A DNA stretch of 64,000 nucleotides from Algoriphagus sp. PAP.12 (lineage in GTDB: Bacteria > Bacteroidota > Bacteroidia > Cytophagales > Cyclobacteriaceae), in assembly GCF_026652115.1 (NCBI RefSeq), contig NZ_JAPPSQ010000002.1:301244-365243 (forward strand), written 5' to 3'. Below the pieces are notes generated by a model, which was given only the letters and a program-made list of their open reading frames with translations, had not been told where the DNA came from and made no database searches. Position numbers and translations under genes: made by a program. Shown here piece after piece: positions 33,130 to 42,274 of the stretch. Position 1 is the first letter of the stretch; each line of letters opens with the position of its first letter.

Positions 33130-33464
33130 TGATAATGTTATAGTGACGGTTAAATGCTTGTTTTTGGGGAGATTTTTCCGTTTTGATTTAAAAAAATCAG
33201 AAAAGCAGGGTAAAAAATCATCAAAATCGAATTAAAAAGTGTCCGTTTTTGATAAACATGGTTTATCGAGATTGATCAAATTCTTTTATCAAGGAAAAAC
33301 TTTAATGGAAACCTATTATTTATGAGGACCACAAAAAAACAATTTGACAATTGCCTCAGCTATACATTTGAGTTCAATTTCAAACACTCAAAAAAATGAA
33401 CGGTAACCACCTGATTATTAAGTTTTAAATATTTAAATTATCATGAAATCAACATTTTAATCTC
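33130..33464. other. AT-rich divergent spacer
   Basis: 335 nt between tldD (minus) and a secreted-protein gene (plus). I see no gene or strong hairpin. It holds the plus-strand promoter candidate at 33343-33370. A direct-repeat-like GATAAACATGGTTTATC near 33251-33267 is a short palindrome of unknown role. Confidence 0.5.
33343..33370 (+). promoter_or_regulatory. Candidate Bacteroidota promoter upstream of the 33465 gene
   Basis: TTTG (33343-33346), a 16-nt spacer, and TACATTTG (33363-33370) match the -33 TTTG / -7 TAnnTTTG pattern. The spacer is a little shorter than usual. The leader would be about 90 nt. Confidence 0.45.
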
Positions 33465-34178
33465 ATGAAAAATTTAGCCATTACTTTTCTGTTTCTTTTG
33501 TCGGTTTCTTTTTCCATTCAAGCTCAGATAAAAAAGACTACAGCAATTCCAAAAACAACTACAGTTCAAAAAATTGATACGAAAGCCCTTACAAAAGCTA
33601 CTCAAATACAGGCAATCGAACCAATTCATTTAAAGGATATGCCCTTTTTTGATGGCATACAACCAATTGGAGGAAGTGCCTCTTCGCTTCCTGTTGTTGA
33701 TAAAGATCTATTGACCAACAACCAATATAGACCAGTTGGGGCTACAGTCACTCTTCCAGAGATCTCAGCAGCTCCAGCCAATGTAAATGGAGAACTAACT
33801 GCCAGAGAAAATTACATGGGTTCACAGGCATATTTGACTTTTATAGGAGCAGATGTTGACCCTAGAGCTAATAAAGTTGATTGCAAATGTGGGTCTGGCC
33901 TTACCTATGTAATAGTTAATTTTTTGGCTGAAGAAGGTAAGCGATATTTATTGACCTATAACTTATCTACAAAATACAGAGACAGAAATGCTCGAGTGGG
34001 TGTTTTCACCAATAATTTCCTGCAAAATTTTGTCATAGATCAGGAAAATGAACTAATCGATATAGTCGTAAGACCTGGAGCCTCCGGAATGGTACAAATG
34101 TGGATGCAATGCACAGACCCCAATAATAGTCCCACTCCTTGGGTGTTTAACAATGTAACTATTCAAAAGGTAGATTGA
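33465..34178 (+). CDS. Secreted protein of unknown function
   Basis: 237 residues with a clear signal peptide (about 1-20, ending IQAQ). The mature N-terminus is Thr/Lys/Ala-rich (TTAIPKTTTVQKIDTKALTK). The folded part from about 115 contains two Cys in VDCKCGSG and a further CTDP near the C-terminus, and ends in a beta-rich segment (GASGMVQMWMQCTDPN). I recognise no family. The architecture suggests a small periplasmic or surface beta-sandwich protein. It is a single gene with a hairpin terminator at 34203-34221. Confidence 0.7.
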   Translation: MKNLAITFLFLLSVSFSIQAQIKKTTAIPKTTTVQKIDTKALTKATQIQAIEPIHLKDMPFFDGIQPIGGSASSLPVVDKDLLTNNQYRPVGATVTLPEISAAPANVNGELTARENYMGSQAYLTFIGADVDPRANKVDCKCGSGLTYVIVNFLAEEGKRYLLTYNLSTKYRDRNARVGVFTNNFLQNFVIDQENELIDIVVRPGASGMVQMWMQCTDPNNSPTPWVFNNVTIQKVD

Positions 34179-34198
34179 TATATTTAAAGTCATTCATT

Positions 34199-34231
34199 AG
34201 GCAGCCGGGACAATCCCGGCTTCTGCTTTTA
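34199..34231 (+). terminator. Hairpin after the 33465 gene
   Basis: AGCCGGGA (34203-34210) and TCCCGGCT (34214-34221) form an 8-bp GC-rich stem with a 3-nt loop, followed by TCTGCTTTTATA. It lies about 25 nt after the stop. Confidence 0.65.
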
Positions 34232-34272
34232 TATGATTTTATTATCTTACTCGACAAACCTATTATCTGAGT

Positions 34273-35766
34273 ATGAAGTCTATTTTCCTATCCTTCGCTG
34301 GAACCTTAATCCTTTTTTTTACACTTATTGAAACCCAATTATTTAAAGAAGAAAAACCTACGATCTATCTAATCGGGGATTCTACTGTCAGAAATGGAGG
34401 GGATGGAAATCTCCAAAGAGGTTGGGGCAATTTTCTTCAGGATTTTTTTGACAGTACCAAAGCTGTTGTGAGCAATCAGGCGATGGCCGGTCGAAGCACC
34501 CGTACTTTTATTAAAGAAGGTCGCTGGGTTCGGGTTTTGGAAACTTTGAAACCAGGAGACTATGTCTTCATGCAATTCGGGCATAATGAGGGAAGTGAAC
34601 CAGATACGACCCGATCTGGATATAGGGGTGTTTTGAAAGGAATGGGTGAGGATACCAAAGAATTGATTTGGCCAGATGGAGCCCTCGAAACAGTTCATAC
34701 TTATGGTTGGTATTTGGAGAAATTTATCCGAGACACCAAAGAGAAAGGAGCGACTCCGATTGTAGTTTCTATGATCCCAAGGAATAAATTCCAGGATAGA
34801 GATGTTGAAAGAGCCAATCAGGATTACGGCAAATGGGCAAAAGACGCTGCTAGAAGACATGGAGTTCCTTTTATAGATTTAAATACTTTGGTCGCTGATC
34901 AATATGATTTATGGGGACCAGAAGTAGTAAAAGGATTATTTGAAAGAGATCATACGCATACCAATGAAGCAGGCGCACGAATCAACGCTTGGAATGTGGT
35001 AGAAGGCATCAAAGGGCTTGAAATTCCTGAATTGAAGGTTTTACTAATCAAAGACAAGCCTACCCTATTTTTAATAGGAGATTCTACTGTGAAAAACGGG
35101 CAAGGTGATGGCGCAGGTGGTCTTTGGGGTTGGGGTGATTGGATTGCCTCTTATTTCGATTTGGATAAAATCAAGGTTCAAAACCATGCTTTGGGAGGCA
35201 CTTCAAGCCGGACTTTTCAAACTTATGGACTTTGGGAAAAAGTCAGAGAAAAGATAGAACCAGGCGACTTTGTGATCATGCAATTTGGGCATAATGATTC
35301 AAGTCCATTAGCTGATACTTTGAGAGCCAGAGGCACGATAAAAAGTGCAGGTTTGGAGGCTGAGACAGTCTTTAATCCTATCACCAATAAACAGGAAACC
35401 GTTTATTCCTATGGCCAATATCTGAGACAGATGATTTGGGATACCAAAGCCAAAGGTGCCACACCAATTGTTTGTTCTCTGATCCCAAGAAATCAATGGG
35501 AAGATGGTAAAGTGAAAAGATCTGACGATTCTTATGCGCTTTGGGCTGAGGAAGCTGCAAATGATACCGAAACCGCCTTTATTCCTTTGAATACTCTAAT
35601 CGCTGTAGAGTATGACAGCTTAGGAGAAGATTATGTTCGAGCACATTTTTTCAATGACAAGGACCACACTCACCCGATCTTAGACGGAGCTAAGTTCAAT
35701 GCTAAAATAGTGGCAAAGGGAATCGAGAGTCTTGAAAAGAATGACTTGAAAGATTATCTAAAGTGA
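34273..35766 (+). CDS. Double SGNH (CE12, rhamnogalacturonan acetylesterase-like) protein
   Basis: 497 residues with a signal peptide or membrane anchor (about 4-19). Two complete esterase domains lie in tandem. Domain 1 has the nucleophile Ser37 in LIGDSTVRNG, FGHNEGS near 102-108 and D226-H-T-H229. Domain 2 has Ser271 in LIGDSTVKNG, FGHNDSS and a late DHTHP near 464. Internal similarity spans both copies, including VSMIPRN/CSLIPRN. CE12 enzymes remove acetyl groups from pectin rhamnogalacturonan. The duplication may serve two acetylation positions or processivity. No pectinase neighbour is visible within the window. Confidence 0.88.
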   Translation: MKSIFLSFAGTLILFFTLIETQLFKEEKPTIYLIGDSTVRNGGDGNLQRGWGNFLQDFFDSTKAVVSNQAMAGRSTRTFIKEGRWVRVLETLKPGDYVFMQFGHNEGSEPDTTRSGYRGVLKGMGEDTKELIWPDGALETVHTYGWYLEKFIRDTKEKGATPIVVSMIPRNKFQDRDVERANQDYGKWAKDAARRHGVPFIDLNTLVADQYDLWGPEVVKGLFERDHTHTNEAGARINAWNVVEGIKGLEIPELKVLLIKDKPTLFLIGDSTVKNGQGDGAGGLWGWGDWIASYFDLDKIKVQNHALGGTSSRTFQTYGLWEKVREKIEPGDFVIMQFGHNDSSPLADTLRARGTIKSAGLEAETVFNPITNKQETVYSYGQYLRQMIWDTKAKGATPIVCSLIPRNQWEDGKVKRSDDSYALWAEEAANDTETAFIPLNTLIAVEYDSLGEDYVRAHFFNDKDHTHPILDGAKFNAKIVAKGIESLEKNDLKDYLK

Positions 35767-35794
35767 CAGCTGAAAATCTATATTCGTCATTAAG

Positions 35795-36706
35795 TTATTG
35801 GTTTATTGAATTATTGGGGTGAGATTCTTGAACTGAAATCGTTTTATCAAAAATATTAACCCCTCCTTTTACTCCAAAATCCAAAGTGGTAACTGGATAA
35901 GCGATGGAGATATTTTCCTTTTCAAATCTCTTTTTGATCCGAATGATCACATCACTCATGGCTCTCTGGTAGTCATTATTGGTCGTAAACTTAATCCAAA
36001 ATCTCAGCTGAAAATTATACGAACTACCTCCAATAGAAGTAAAGTAAAAATCCATATCCTGGTCAGCCAATACTCCAGCAACACTCTTTACTTCATCCAA
36101 GGCAACCGCTCTCACATGCTCTAGATCATCCCCATAAGAAACTCCGGTTTCTAAGACAATTCTTCTCCTATGAAGTGTTGAATAGTTTTTGAATGTAGTA
36201 TTATAAATCAGCTGATTCGGTACAAAAACCTCTTGCCCAGGCACTGTAATGATTTTGGTGGTAATCCATCCAACATCCACAATGAATCCATAATTATTGG
36301 CAATTTCCACCCAATCACCTTTGTCAAATGGGTTTTGTGATTTCAATAAAAGCCCTGCAAAAATATTGGACGCGATATCTTTAAAAGCAAAACCAGCGAC
36401 AATACCAACAATTCCTGCCCCTGCCAACATATGAGACAAGAATCGCTCTAGTCCCAAAACTTGTAAGGCCAAAAAGACTCCTGATAAAACGAAAAAGAAA
36501 TAAATGATTGAAGAGACAATTCCAGCAATGACAGACTTTCTCTTGAATGCTCTTTTATAAAAACCTAAAGTAGAACGCTTGAGAATATTGGCTATCAAAA
36601 AGAAAATCGATAACACCAGAATCGCCATAAACAGTTTGGGTAAAATATCCATCAAGGAACTCTCCCAACGCAAAAGCAATTTTTTCAGCCCTTCTACAAA
36701 ATCCAT
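35795..36706 (-). CDS. MscS-family mechanosensitive ion channel
   Basis: 303 residues from ATG 36706. Longer readings to 36868 would run into the carbonic anhydrase gene. Helices lie at about 22-42 and 63-84, and the pore helix TM3 at about 90-115 (LSHMLAGAGIVGIVAGFAFKDIASN, cited by its GIVGIVAGFAFKD core, the Gly/Ala-packed MscS pore). The beta domain follows (LKSQNPFDKGDWVEI). The C-terminal alpha/beta domain ends near residue 285. It protects against hypo-osmotic shock in the inner membrane. There is a 106-nt gap to the upstream carbonic anhydrase gene on the same strand. Confidence 0.93.
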   Translation of the reverse strand: MDFVEGLKKLLLRWESSLMDILPKLFMAILVLSIFFLIANILKRSTLGFYKRAFKRKSVIAGIVSSIIYFFFVLSGVFLALQVLGLERFLSHMLAGAGIVGIVAGFAFKDIASNIFAGLLLKSQNPFDKGDWVEIANNYGFIVDVGWITTKIITVPGQEVFVPNQLIYNTTFKNYSTLHRRRIVLETGVSYGDDLEHVRAVALDEVKSVAGVLADQDMDFYFTSIGGSSYNFQLRFWIKFTTNNDYQRAMSDVIIRIKKRFEKENISIAYPVTTLDFGVKGGVNIFDKTISVQESHPNNSINQ

Positions 36707-36812
36707 TAATTCAAATTTTAATGATACGAAGCTTAAAAAATCCAAATCAATCAAATAAAATGACAGCATCAATATCCTAAAAAAATCGATGCTGTCATTA
36801 TAGATAACTAAA

Positions 36813-37442
36813 TTAGTCTTCGAGCTTGTAGATTTCCATGATTTCCTCAAGTACTTTTTGGAAATCAAATTTCAAATCAATCAATTTCCCTGTTTTGATA
36901 TCGAAAACCCACCCATGGATTTTCATTCCTCTTTTTCTCATGGCCTTTTGTACTCCGGCCATCTTCACCACGTTGATCGCTTGTTCTTTGACATTTAATT
37001 CCACCAATCTATCATAGCGCTTTTGCTCATCTTCGATGGAATTTAACTCATCTTTATGAGCTCTATAAACGTCGCGAATATTTCTCAACCAAGGGTTTAG
37101 AATCCCCAGGTCTTTAGCTTCCATCGCAGCTTTGACACCTCCACAAGAATAGTGACCACAAACTACCACATGATTCACTTCCAGATGAGTCACAGCATAG
37201 TTGATTACACTTTGTGCGTTCAAATCGATAGCATTCACCACATTGGCTACATTTCTATGGACGAATAGCTCACCTGGCTTCATTCCCATCAAATCCTCTG
37301 CAGTCACCCTAGAATCTGAGCAACCGATATAAAGAACTTCCGGCTTCTGCCCTTTATTCAGATTTTCAAAATAAGCCGGATCATTTTGAGTCTTATCCTC
37401 AATCCACTTTTCGTTGTTATCAAATATCTTTTGTAAATCCAT
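36813..37442 (-). CDS. can: Beta-class carbonic anhydrase
   Basis: 209 residues. Zinc ligands and the catalytic dyad are intact: Cys41 and Asp43-Ser-Arg45 in GCSDSRV, then His97 and Cys100 in CGHYSCGG. FVHRNVANVV completes the active-site wall. It interconverts CO2 and bicarbonate in the cytosol, supplying carboxylases. The C-terminus (KIHGWVFDIKTGKLIDL) is typical of E. coli Can. The start ATG is at 37442. Confidence 0.96.
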   Translation of the reverse strand: MDLQKIFDNNEKWIEDKTQNDPAYFENLNKGQKPEVLYIGCSDSRVTAEDLMGMKPGELFVHRNVANVVNAIDLNAQSVINYAVTHLEVNHVVVCGHYSCGGVKAAMEAKDLGILNPWLRNIRDVYRAHKDELNSIEDEQKRYDRLVELNVKEQAINVVKMAGVQKAMRKRGMKIHGWVFDIKTGKLIDLKFDFQKVLEEIMEIYKLED

Positions 37443-37629
37443 TTTCTATATTTTTTTTTAAATAATGCGTTCTAAAGCTGAGTTTTTCAAACCCAAGATA
37501 TTGTTTGACTTTACTACCCAGCCAATCATAACTTGGGTCAAAAGTACCTGTTGAATGAAAATAAAATAGTTAAAACTATTCTTAAAAATTAGACTTTATC
37601 CAAAGCGTCTCAAAAATCATAGTGATAAA

Positions 37630-37971
37630 CTACAATCCTGATTTAAATATCCTATCCATCAACACCCATTTTTGTCCAGGTTTTGCCCAAGGAAGCGGTT
37701 GTTGATACTTCCACATCAGCTCTTCCCATTTCGCAATTATCGGATTGGAAGAGTCCTTTTTTGCCTTTTCCTCAAAGGTAAAATCATCACCTGTTTCCAA
37801 AATCATAAACATCCGATTTCCAGTCCGGAAAATCTCAATATTTAATATTCCACAATCAATATCATGCTGAGTTACCTCTGGCCATGCCGCTCCTGGTGCA
37901 TGATATCCTTCATATTCTTTAATTGATTCTGGATCATCAATAAGGTCTAAAGCTAGGCAAAAGCGTTTCAT
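37630..37971 (-). CDS. L-rhamnose/L-fucose mutarotase family protein (DUF718/RhaM-like)
   Basis: 113 residues, full length for the family. Conserved features are the N-terminal beta strand RFCLALDL, the segment EYEGYHAPGAAWPEV (Tyr, His and Trp of the sugar pocket), NIEIFRTGNRMFMILET, and the C-terminal WVLMDRIF. These proteins interconvert anomers of 6-deoxy sugars. It lies 4 nt after a sugar isomerase/epimerase-type gene and belongs to the sugar cluster reaching 40812. The actual sugar (fucose, rhamnose or galactose series) is not decided by the sequence. Confidence 0.85.
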   Translation of the reverse strand: MKRFCLALDLIDDPESIKEYEGYHAPGAAWPEVTQHDIDCGILNIEIFRTGNRMFMILETGDDFTFEEKAKKDSSNPIIAKWEELMWKYQQPLPWAKPGQKWVLMDRIFKSGL

Positions 37972-37975
37972 ATCA

Positions 37976-38791
37976 TTATTTTAAATAAGTGTTAAATGCC
38001 TGGATGGTTTGATTAGCTGCAGCATCTGAATTGGGCCAGGGAAACGCTTCTGCAGACACATAACCAGTATAGTTTATAGATTTCAAAGCCTCAGCAATCG
38101 CTTCAAAATCTGTATGCCCACTTCCCATAGGCCCACGATGGCTATCTGCCATATGAACATGACCGATATGCTTTCCATTCGCCAGAATACTTTTTGGCAA
38201 ATCAACTTCTTCGATGTTCATATGAAATAAATCTGCCAAAAGCTTCACGTTTTTGGTATTCAAAGTTTCCAGAAACTCTGAGCCAGCCTCCAAAGTATTT
38301 AATAGGTTACTTTCGTAGCGATTGAGTGGTTCATAAATCAAAAACACTCCTTTGGATTTTGCTACCTCTCCCAATTCCTCCAAACCTTCTTTCAACCAAC
38401 TTAATGTTTCTTCACGATTTCCATTTGACAATACATTCCCTTGCATAGATCCGATAATAGCAGGAGCACCGAACTTTGCTCCGAAAGAAATCATCTCTGA
38501 AATGAAGGCTATCGCTTTCTTTCGAATTTCAGGATCCGGATCCGTTAAAGTCAATCCGTGGATTACCTTCCCAGCCCCTGTACCTACTGCCGAAAGCTTC
38601 AATTGATGTAAATCCAATTTTTCTTTCAAAAAATCAGGATCCAATGCATCTGCAGATGGAGTGAATAACTCAATTCCATCAAATCCTAAATTGGCGGACT
38701 TGCAAATTCCTAATTCTAAATCCTCCCAATAAATCCATGGGCCTTTCTTAATTTCTGGTACTAGGGCTATTGTTGTAGATGAAAAAATCAT
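37976..38791 (-). CDS. Sugar isomerase/epimerase-type TIM barrel protein (AP endonuclease 2 superfamily)
   Basis: 271 residues from ATG 38791; the longer frame to 38845 would enter the dehydrogenase gene. Metal-site blocks of the xylose-isomerase-like barrel are visible: FLIYEPLNRYESNLLN (Glu), LLADLFHMNIEE (Asp, His), HVHMADSHRGPMGSGHTDF (His), and YVSAEAF (Glu). There is no signal peptide. It probably isomerises or epimerises a free keto-sugar or hydrolyses an unusual intermediate in the cytosol. It is 2 nt from the dehydrogenase and 4 nt from the mutarotase gene. Confidence 0.85.
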   Translation of the reverse strand: MIFSSTTIALVPEIKKGPWIYWEDLELGICKSANLGFDGIELFTPSADALDPDFLKEKLDLHQLKLSAVGTGAGKVIHGLTLTDPDPEIRKKAIAFISEMISFGAKFGAPAIIGSMQGNVLSNGNREETLSWLKEGLEELGEVAKSKGVFLIYEPLNRYESNLLNTLEAGSEFLETLNTKNVKLLADLFHMNIEEVDLPKSILANGKHIGHVHMADSHRGPMGSGHTDFEAIAEALKSINYTGYVSAEAFPWPNSDAAANQTIQAFNTYLK

Positions 38792-38793
38792 TT

Positions 38794-39816
38794 CTATTGA
38801 AGGTCTAACATTATTTTGATAATTCCCCGAGCGTCTTTCGCCCAAGCATCCATGGTTTCAGGCCCCTTGTCGATTCTAATGATTTTACTGACCACATCCT
38901 CTACAGGAAATTTACCTTTCTCCAAATAATCAATCACTTCTGGGAAATCTGTCCTGCCAACGCAGTTTCTGGACCCTAGGATTTCTATTTCTTTCTGGAC
39001 AAAAAGTGAAGTATTAAAGGCCACTTCAGATTTGGCATAACCGATACAAACCACTCTCCCCAAGAATGCCACTTCGTCCACTGCATTTCGGTAGGTTACT
39101 GGATTACCCACTGCTTCAATGATCACATCAGGACCATCCGAGCTCGTATACTCCTGAAGCTTTTCATGCAAGTTTTCTTTGGAAGGATTGATTGTATGAG
39201 CCACTCCTATTTTTTTGGCTATTTCCAATTTGGAATCATCCAAATCAACAGCAATCACTTTTGCTCCTCGATTGACCGATGAAGCCACAGCTCCCAGTCC
39301 TACAATCCCACATCCGATGACTGCGACGGTATCTTCCGAACCTACTCTTCCTCTTGACGCAGCATGAAACCCTACAGTCAAAGGTTCTACCAAAGCCAAT
39401 TCTTTATAACTCAATTTTTCTGAGACAAACACATCTTGCCATGGAGCTGTCACATACCGAGTCATGGCTCCTGGCCTTCTGACTCCCATGGTTTTATTCG
39501 TCTTGCAAGCATGTGGTCTACCTTTTCGACAAGCGACACAGGTACCACAATTTTGGTAGGGATAAAGAGTTACTTTGGAACCTAACTTTACAGAATCTGG
39601 AACACCTGCACCTAATTCAACAATCTGTGCTCCAACCTCATGCCCCAAAACATTTGGGTATTCTTGTAAAGGAAAAAGACCTTTAAACCCATTCAAATCA
39701 CCTCCACAAAATCCAACCATATTCACTTCCAAAAGTACTTCTCCAGCTCCAGGAGAAGGTTTCTCTATCTCTCGAACCTCAGTTTTCCCAACCTCAGTTA
39801 AAAACAATGCCTTCAT
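38794..39816 (-). CDS. Zinc-dependent MDR-family sugar/polyol dehydrogenase
   Basis: 340 residues. Catalytic zinc ligands are the Cys in GFCGGDL and the His-Glu in LGHEVG. The structural zinc is held by four Cys in CGTCVACRKGRPHAC. The NAD-binding Rossmann motif GCGIVGLG is at about residues 173-180, and IAVDLDDSKLE (Asp) favours NAD over NADP. The closest named groups are L-threonine, sorbitol or galactitol dehydrogenases. In context it should oxidise a sugar or sugar acid alongside the aldo/keto reductase. Confidence 0.9.
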   Translation of the reverse strand: MKALFLTEVGKTEVREIEKPSPGAGEVLLEVNMVGFCGGDLNGFKGLFPLQEYPNVLGHEVGAQIVELGAGVPDSVKLGSKVTLYPYQNCGTCVACRKGRPHACKTNKTMGVRRPGAMTRYVTAPWQDVFVSEKLSYKELALVEPLTVGFHAASRGRVGSEDTVAVIGCGIVGLGAVASSVNRGAKVIAVDLDDSKLEIAKKIGVAHTINPSKENLHEKLQEYTSSDGPDVIIEAVGNPVTYRNAVDEVAFLGRVVCIGYAKSEVAFNTSLFVQKEIEILGSRNCVGRTDFPEVIDYLEKGKFPVEDVVSKIIRIDKGPETMDAWAKDARGIIKIMLDLQ

Positions 39817-39879
39817 ATATTCTTTATTTCAATTAAAATCTATCTCCAGGAAAGCCTTTCCAAATCTGCTTTCAGACTT

Positions 39880-40812
39880 CTAAATATTATTTTCTTCTTT
39901 CCCTTCGAACCACATTCGGTTTTTAAAAGGGCCTGTTAACTCTTCAATTTTTTGAATCAATTCCTTTGGGAAATCCTGCCCCAAAACCGCTACATTTTTC
40001 TTCACAATCTCCAACTCACACATCCCTACTATGGTGGTCGCTATTTTCGGATGCTGCATAGCATAGTGCAAAGCCACATCACTCAATTCTTTTCCATAAG
40101 ATCTACACAATTCCAATAAAGGCTTTTGAAGGTCTTTCACCTCTTGAGGAGATCTATGCCATTCGGGTAATTTGGCATCAGAGAGAATTCGCTGCATCAA
40201 TGGCGCTGCATTCATCAACCCAAAGCCCATTTCTTCCGACAAAGGAACCAGCTCATCATTGATCTCATTTTCCAGTAAATTGTAGTGCGCCCAGGACAAA
40301 ACCGTATCGGGATTGGTTTCTCGGGCTATCTGTGCCAAATAGCGAACAGGTAAACCAGTGATTCCCCAAAATCTAGCTTTCCCTGACTGAATCACCTCTT
40401 GTACAGCAGGAACTGCTTCCTCCAGGATGATTTGCTTGTCCACAAACTCAATATCATGCAACTGAAACAAGTCCAAATGATCAGTTTGAAGCCTTTGAAG
40501 ACTTTCATCAATACTTTTCAAGATTCTTTTTCGTGAAAAGTCAAAATCAGTCAAATCATATCGACCGCACTTGCTAGCCAAAACAACTTGGTCCCTTTTC
40601 CCTTTGAGTGCCTTTCCAAGACGCTCCTCAGCTAAGGTCAATCCATAAAAGGGTGAAACATCAAAAAAATTAACACCATGATCCAGTGCGTAATGAACTG
40701 TAGCAATCGCTTCGGATTCATCTACAGGGTCAAAAACATTTCCCATAGGGGAAGCTCCAAAACCTAATATGGAGACATTCAACCCCGTTTTTCCTAAGGT
40801 TCTATATTGCAT
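39880..40812 (-). CDS. Aldo/keto reductase, L-fucose/L-galactose dehydrogenase-like
   Basis: 310 residues from ATG 40812. The catalytic tetrad fits: Asp and Tyr in FFDVSPFYG, Lys in VLASKCGRYD, and His in LFQLHDIEF. The sequence style (YRTLGKTGLNVSILGFGASP, LGKALKG, ARFWGITGLP, TTIVGM) resembles plant L-galactose dehydrogenase and bacterial L-fucose dehydrogenase. It would oxidise a 6-deoxy or L-sugar to its lactone using NAD(P). It leads the sugar cluster and is separated from the MDR gene by 63 nt. Confidence 0.88.
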   Translation of the reverse strand: MQYRTLGKTGLNVSILGFGASPMGNVFDPVDESEAIATVHYALDHGVNFFDVSPFYGLTLAEERLGKALKGKRDQVVLASKCGRYDLTDFDFSRKRILKSIDESLQRLQTDHLDLFQLHDIEFVDKQIILEEAVPAVQEVIQSGKARFWGITGLPVRYLAQIARETNPDTVLSWAHYNLLENEINDELVPLSEEMGFGLMNAAPLMQRILSDAKLPEWHRSPQEVKDLQKPLLELCRSYGKELSDVALHYAMQHPKIATTIVGMCELEIVKKNVAVLGQDFPKELIQKIEELTGPFKNRMWFEGKEENNI

Positions 40813-40919
40813 GGAATATTTTGGGTAAACTATTAATTGAAAAAAATCAAAGAATACTCTAAGATAAAAATTCAATTTCAAACCCATTAACCGATTATCC
40901 TAAATGGGTTAAAAGCTTT

Positions 40920-42176
40920 TTACCACTTTTTCTTATTTAAGATTTTCATTAATTCCTCTGCTAGAAATTGACCTTTCATTTGAATCACATCACGAGGAGT
41001 ATTATCTCCTACTTCGAAAGTCATCGATTCGGCTTGATGAACGAAAAAGAAATAGGAATTGGAAGTCACACTTCTTTCATTCCCTTCATTGGGACGGATA
41101 TTGGGAATATACCCTGGAATTCGCTTAGAAGAGCTTTTGATCACTTTGGGAATCAGGCCTGGAAAATTGCCTTCTAACTCCTCATTGTTGGTATAAAAGA
41201 TATCTTCCCAAGTGGAATGAAAATCCGCAGCGAATATGAATTCTCCTCCACTTTCGGCTACTTTTTTCTCCATAAACTGTGAAAGAGCTTTTGTTTCTGG
41301 CTGATTAAAATTGACCCAATCCCTATTCAGGTCAATCCCACCCACATTATGTCGCCAATGTCCATTTGCTACTCCATCAGGATTCATCTGAGGCATCACA
41401 TAGAGGTTGTATTTTTTTCGAAACTTCCTGGCTTCAGGACTATCCTTAACCAGTTCTTCGATAAAAGCTTCCATTGCTAAATACCCTGTTAATTCAGGTG
41501 GATGCTGCATAGAAATAACCATTAACATTTGCTGATCATCTGCCTCTCCAATTTTCAAAACTTCCAGAGGCCTTCCCTCCTTGCTTTTCCCAATGGTTAT
41601 TTTTGACACAAAATCTTTTTTCAAAAGCTCTTCCTTCCACTGCTGAACATGCGCCGTTCCCATTCTATCCTGAGCAGCAATCCATAAGGTATCTTTTGAA
41701 CTATTCACTTTCAAAAAGCCCAATTCAGGTCTTCTTTCTTCAGTTTTGGGTTGGAAAAAGTCTGTTGAATCCACATTCACATAGTCAATCCCGTCTAAAC
41801 TGGATTTTGGGAAATAGCGATGAAAGCCTATTCCTCCATAACTAAACTGAATCCAAAATTCCTGAGGCTTTTCTGACCAAATTTTAAATCCATACCAAGG
41901 ACTTGGATTGACGGGTTGATTTTCAGGCAAAATCGTCACCTGAATCAAAGTATCATTCATTCTTTGAACTTCATTCAGGCGAGCTCCTTCCAGTTCATTG
42001 GAGAAATAAACGCCTTCTCCAGCATCAAATGTTTGCTTGGTTTGGATAGTAACAGGTTTATCATTCGTCTCAATGATTTGGATTGGTCCCTGTCCTTCCC
42101 ACTGTGCAGTGGATTTACAAGAAAAAAGGAATACGAGGGCAATCAGGATCCTGCTAGGTTTGGAGGGAATATTCAT
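40920..42176 (-). CDS. Exported M14-family zinc carboxypeptidase
   Basis: 418 residues. The signal peptide ends in a Cys (FLFSCKS), so it may be a lipoprotein. Zinc ligands of the M14 fold are His-x-x-Glu in MQHPPELTGY (HPPE) and the later His in AADFHSTWED. NVGGIDLNRDW supplies the substrate-binding Asn-Arg, and the general base Glu is in MTFEVGDNTPR. The preceding beta domain (about 30-180) is common in Bacteroidota M14 proteins. It cleaves C-terminal residues or gamma-D-Glu-mDAP links outside the cytoplasm. Confidence 0.88.
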   Translation of the reverse strand: MNIPSKPSRILIALVFLFSCKSTAQWEGQGPIQIIETNDKPVTIQTKQTFDAGEGVYFSNELEGARLNEVQRMNDTLIQVTILPENQPVNPSPWYGFKIWSEKPQEFWIQFSYGGIGFHRYFPKSSLDGIDYVNVDSTDFFQPKTEERRPELGFLKVNSSKDTLWIAAQDRMGTAHVQQWKEELLKKDFVSKITIGKSKEGRPLEVLKIGEADDQQMLMVISMQHPPELTGYLAMEAFIEELVKDSPEARKFRKKYNLYVMPQMNPDGVANGHWRHNVGGIDLNRDWVNFNQPETKALSQFMEKKVAESGGEFIFAADFHSTWEDIFYTNNEELEGNFPGLIPKVIKSSSKRIPGYIPNIRPNEGNERSVTSNSYFFFVHQAESMTFEVGDNTPRDVIQMKGQFLAEELMKILNKKKW

Positions 42177-42274
42177 GAGAGAAAGATAATTTAAATCAAT
42201 TCTAATTGAGAATTTATTTGATTTATAAAATGATTAAAAACCAATTTCAACACCTTCAAACCTTACAAGACGAA

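Noticed and set aside
36707..36868. Upstream extension of the MscS gene to 36868
   Set aside because: It would overlap the carbonic anhydrase C-terminus by 56 nt and adds residues without membrane-channel character; ATG 36706 fits the family.
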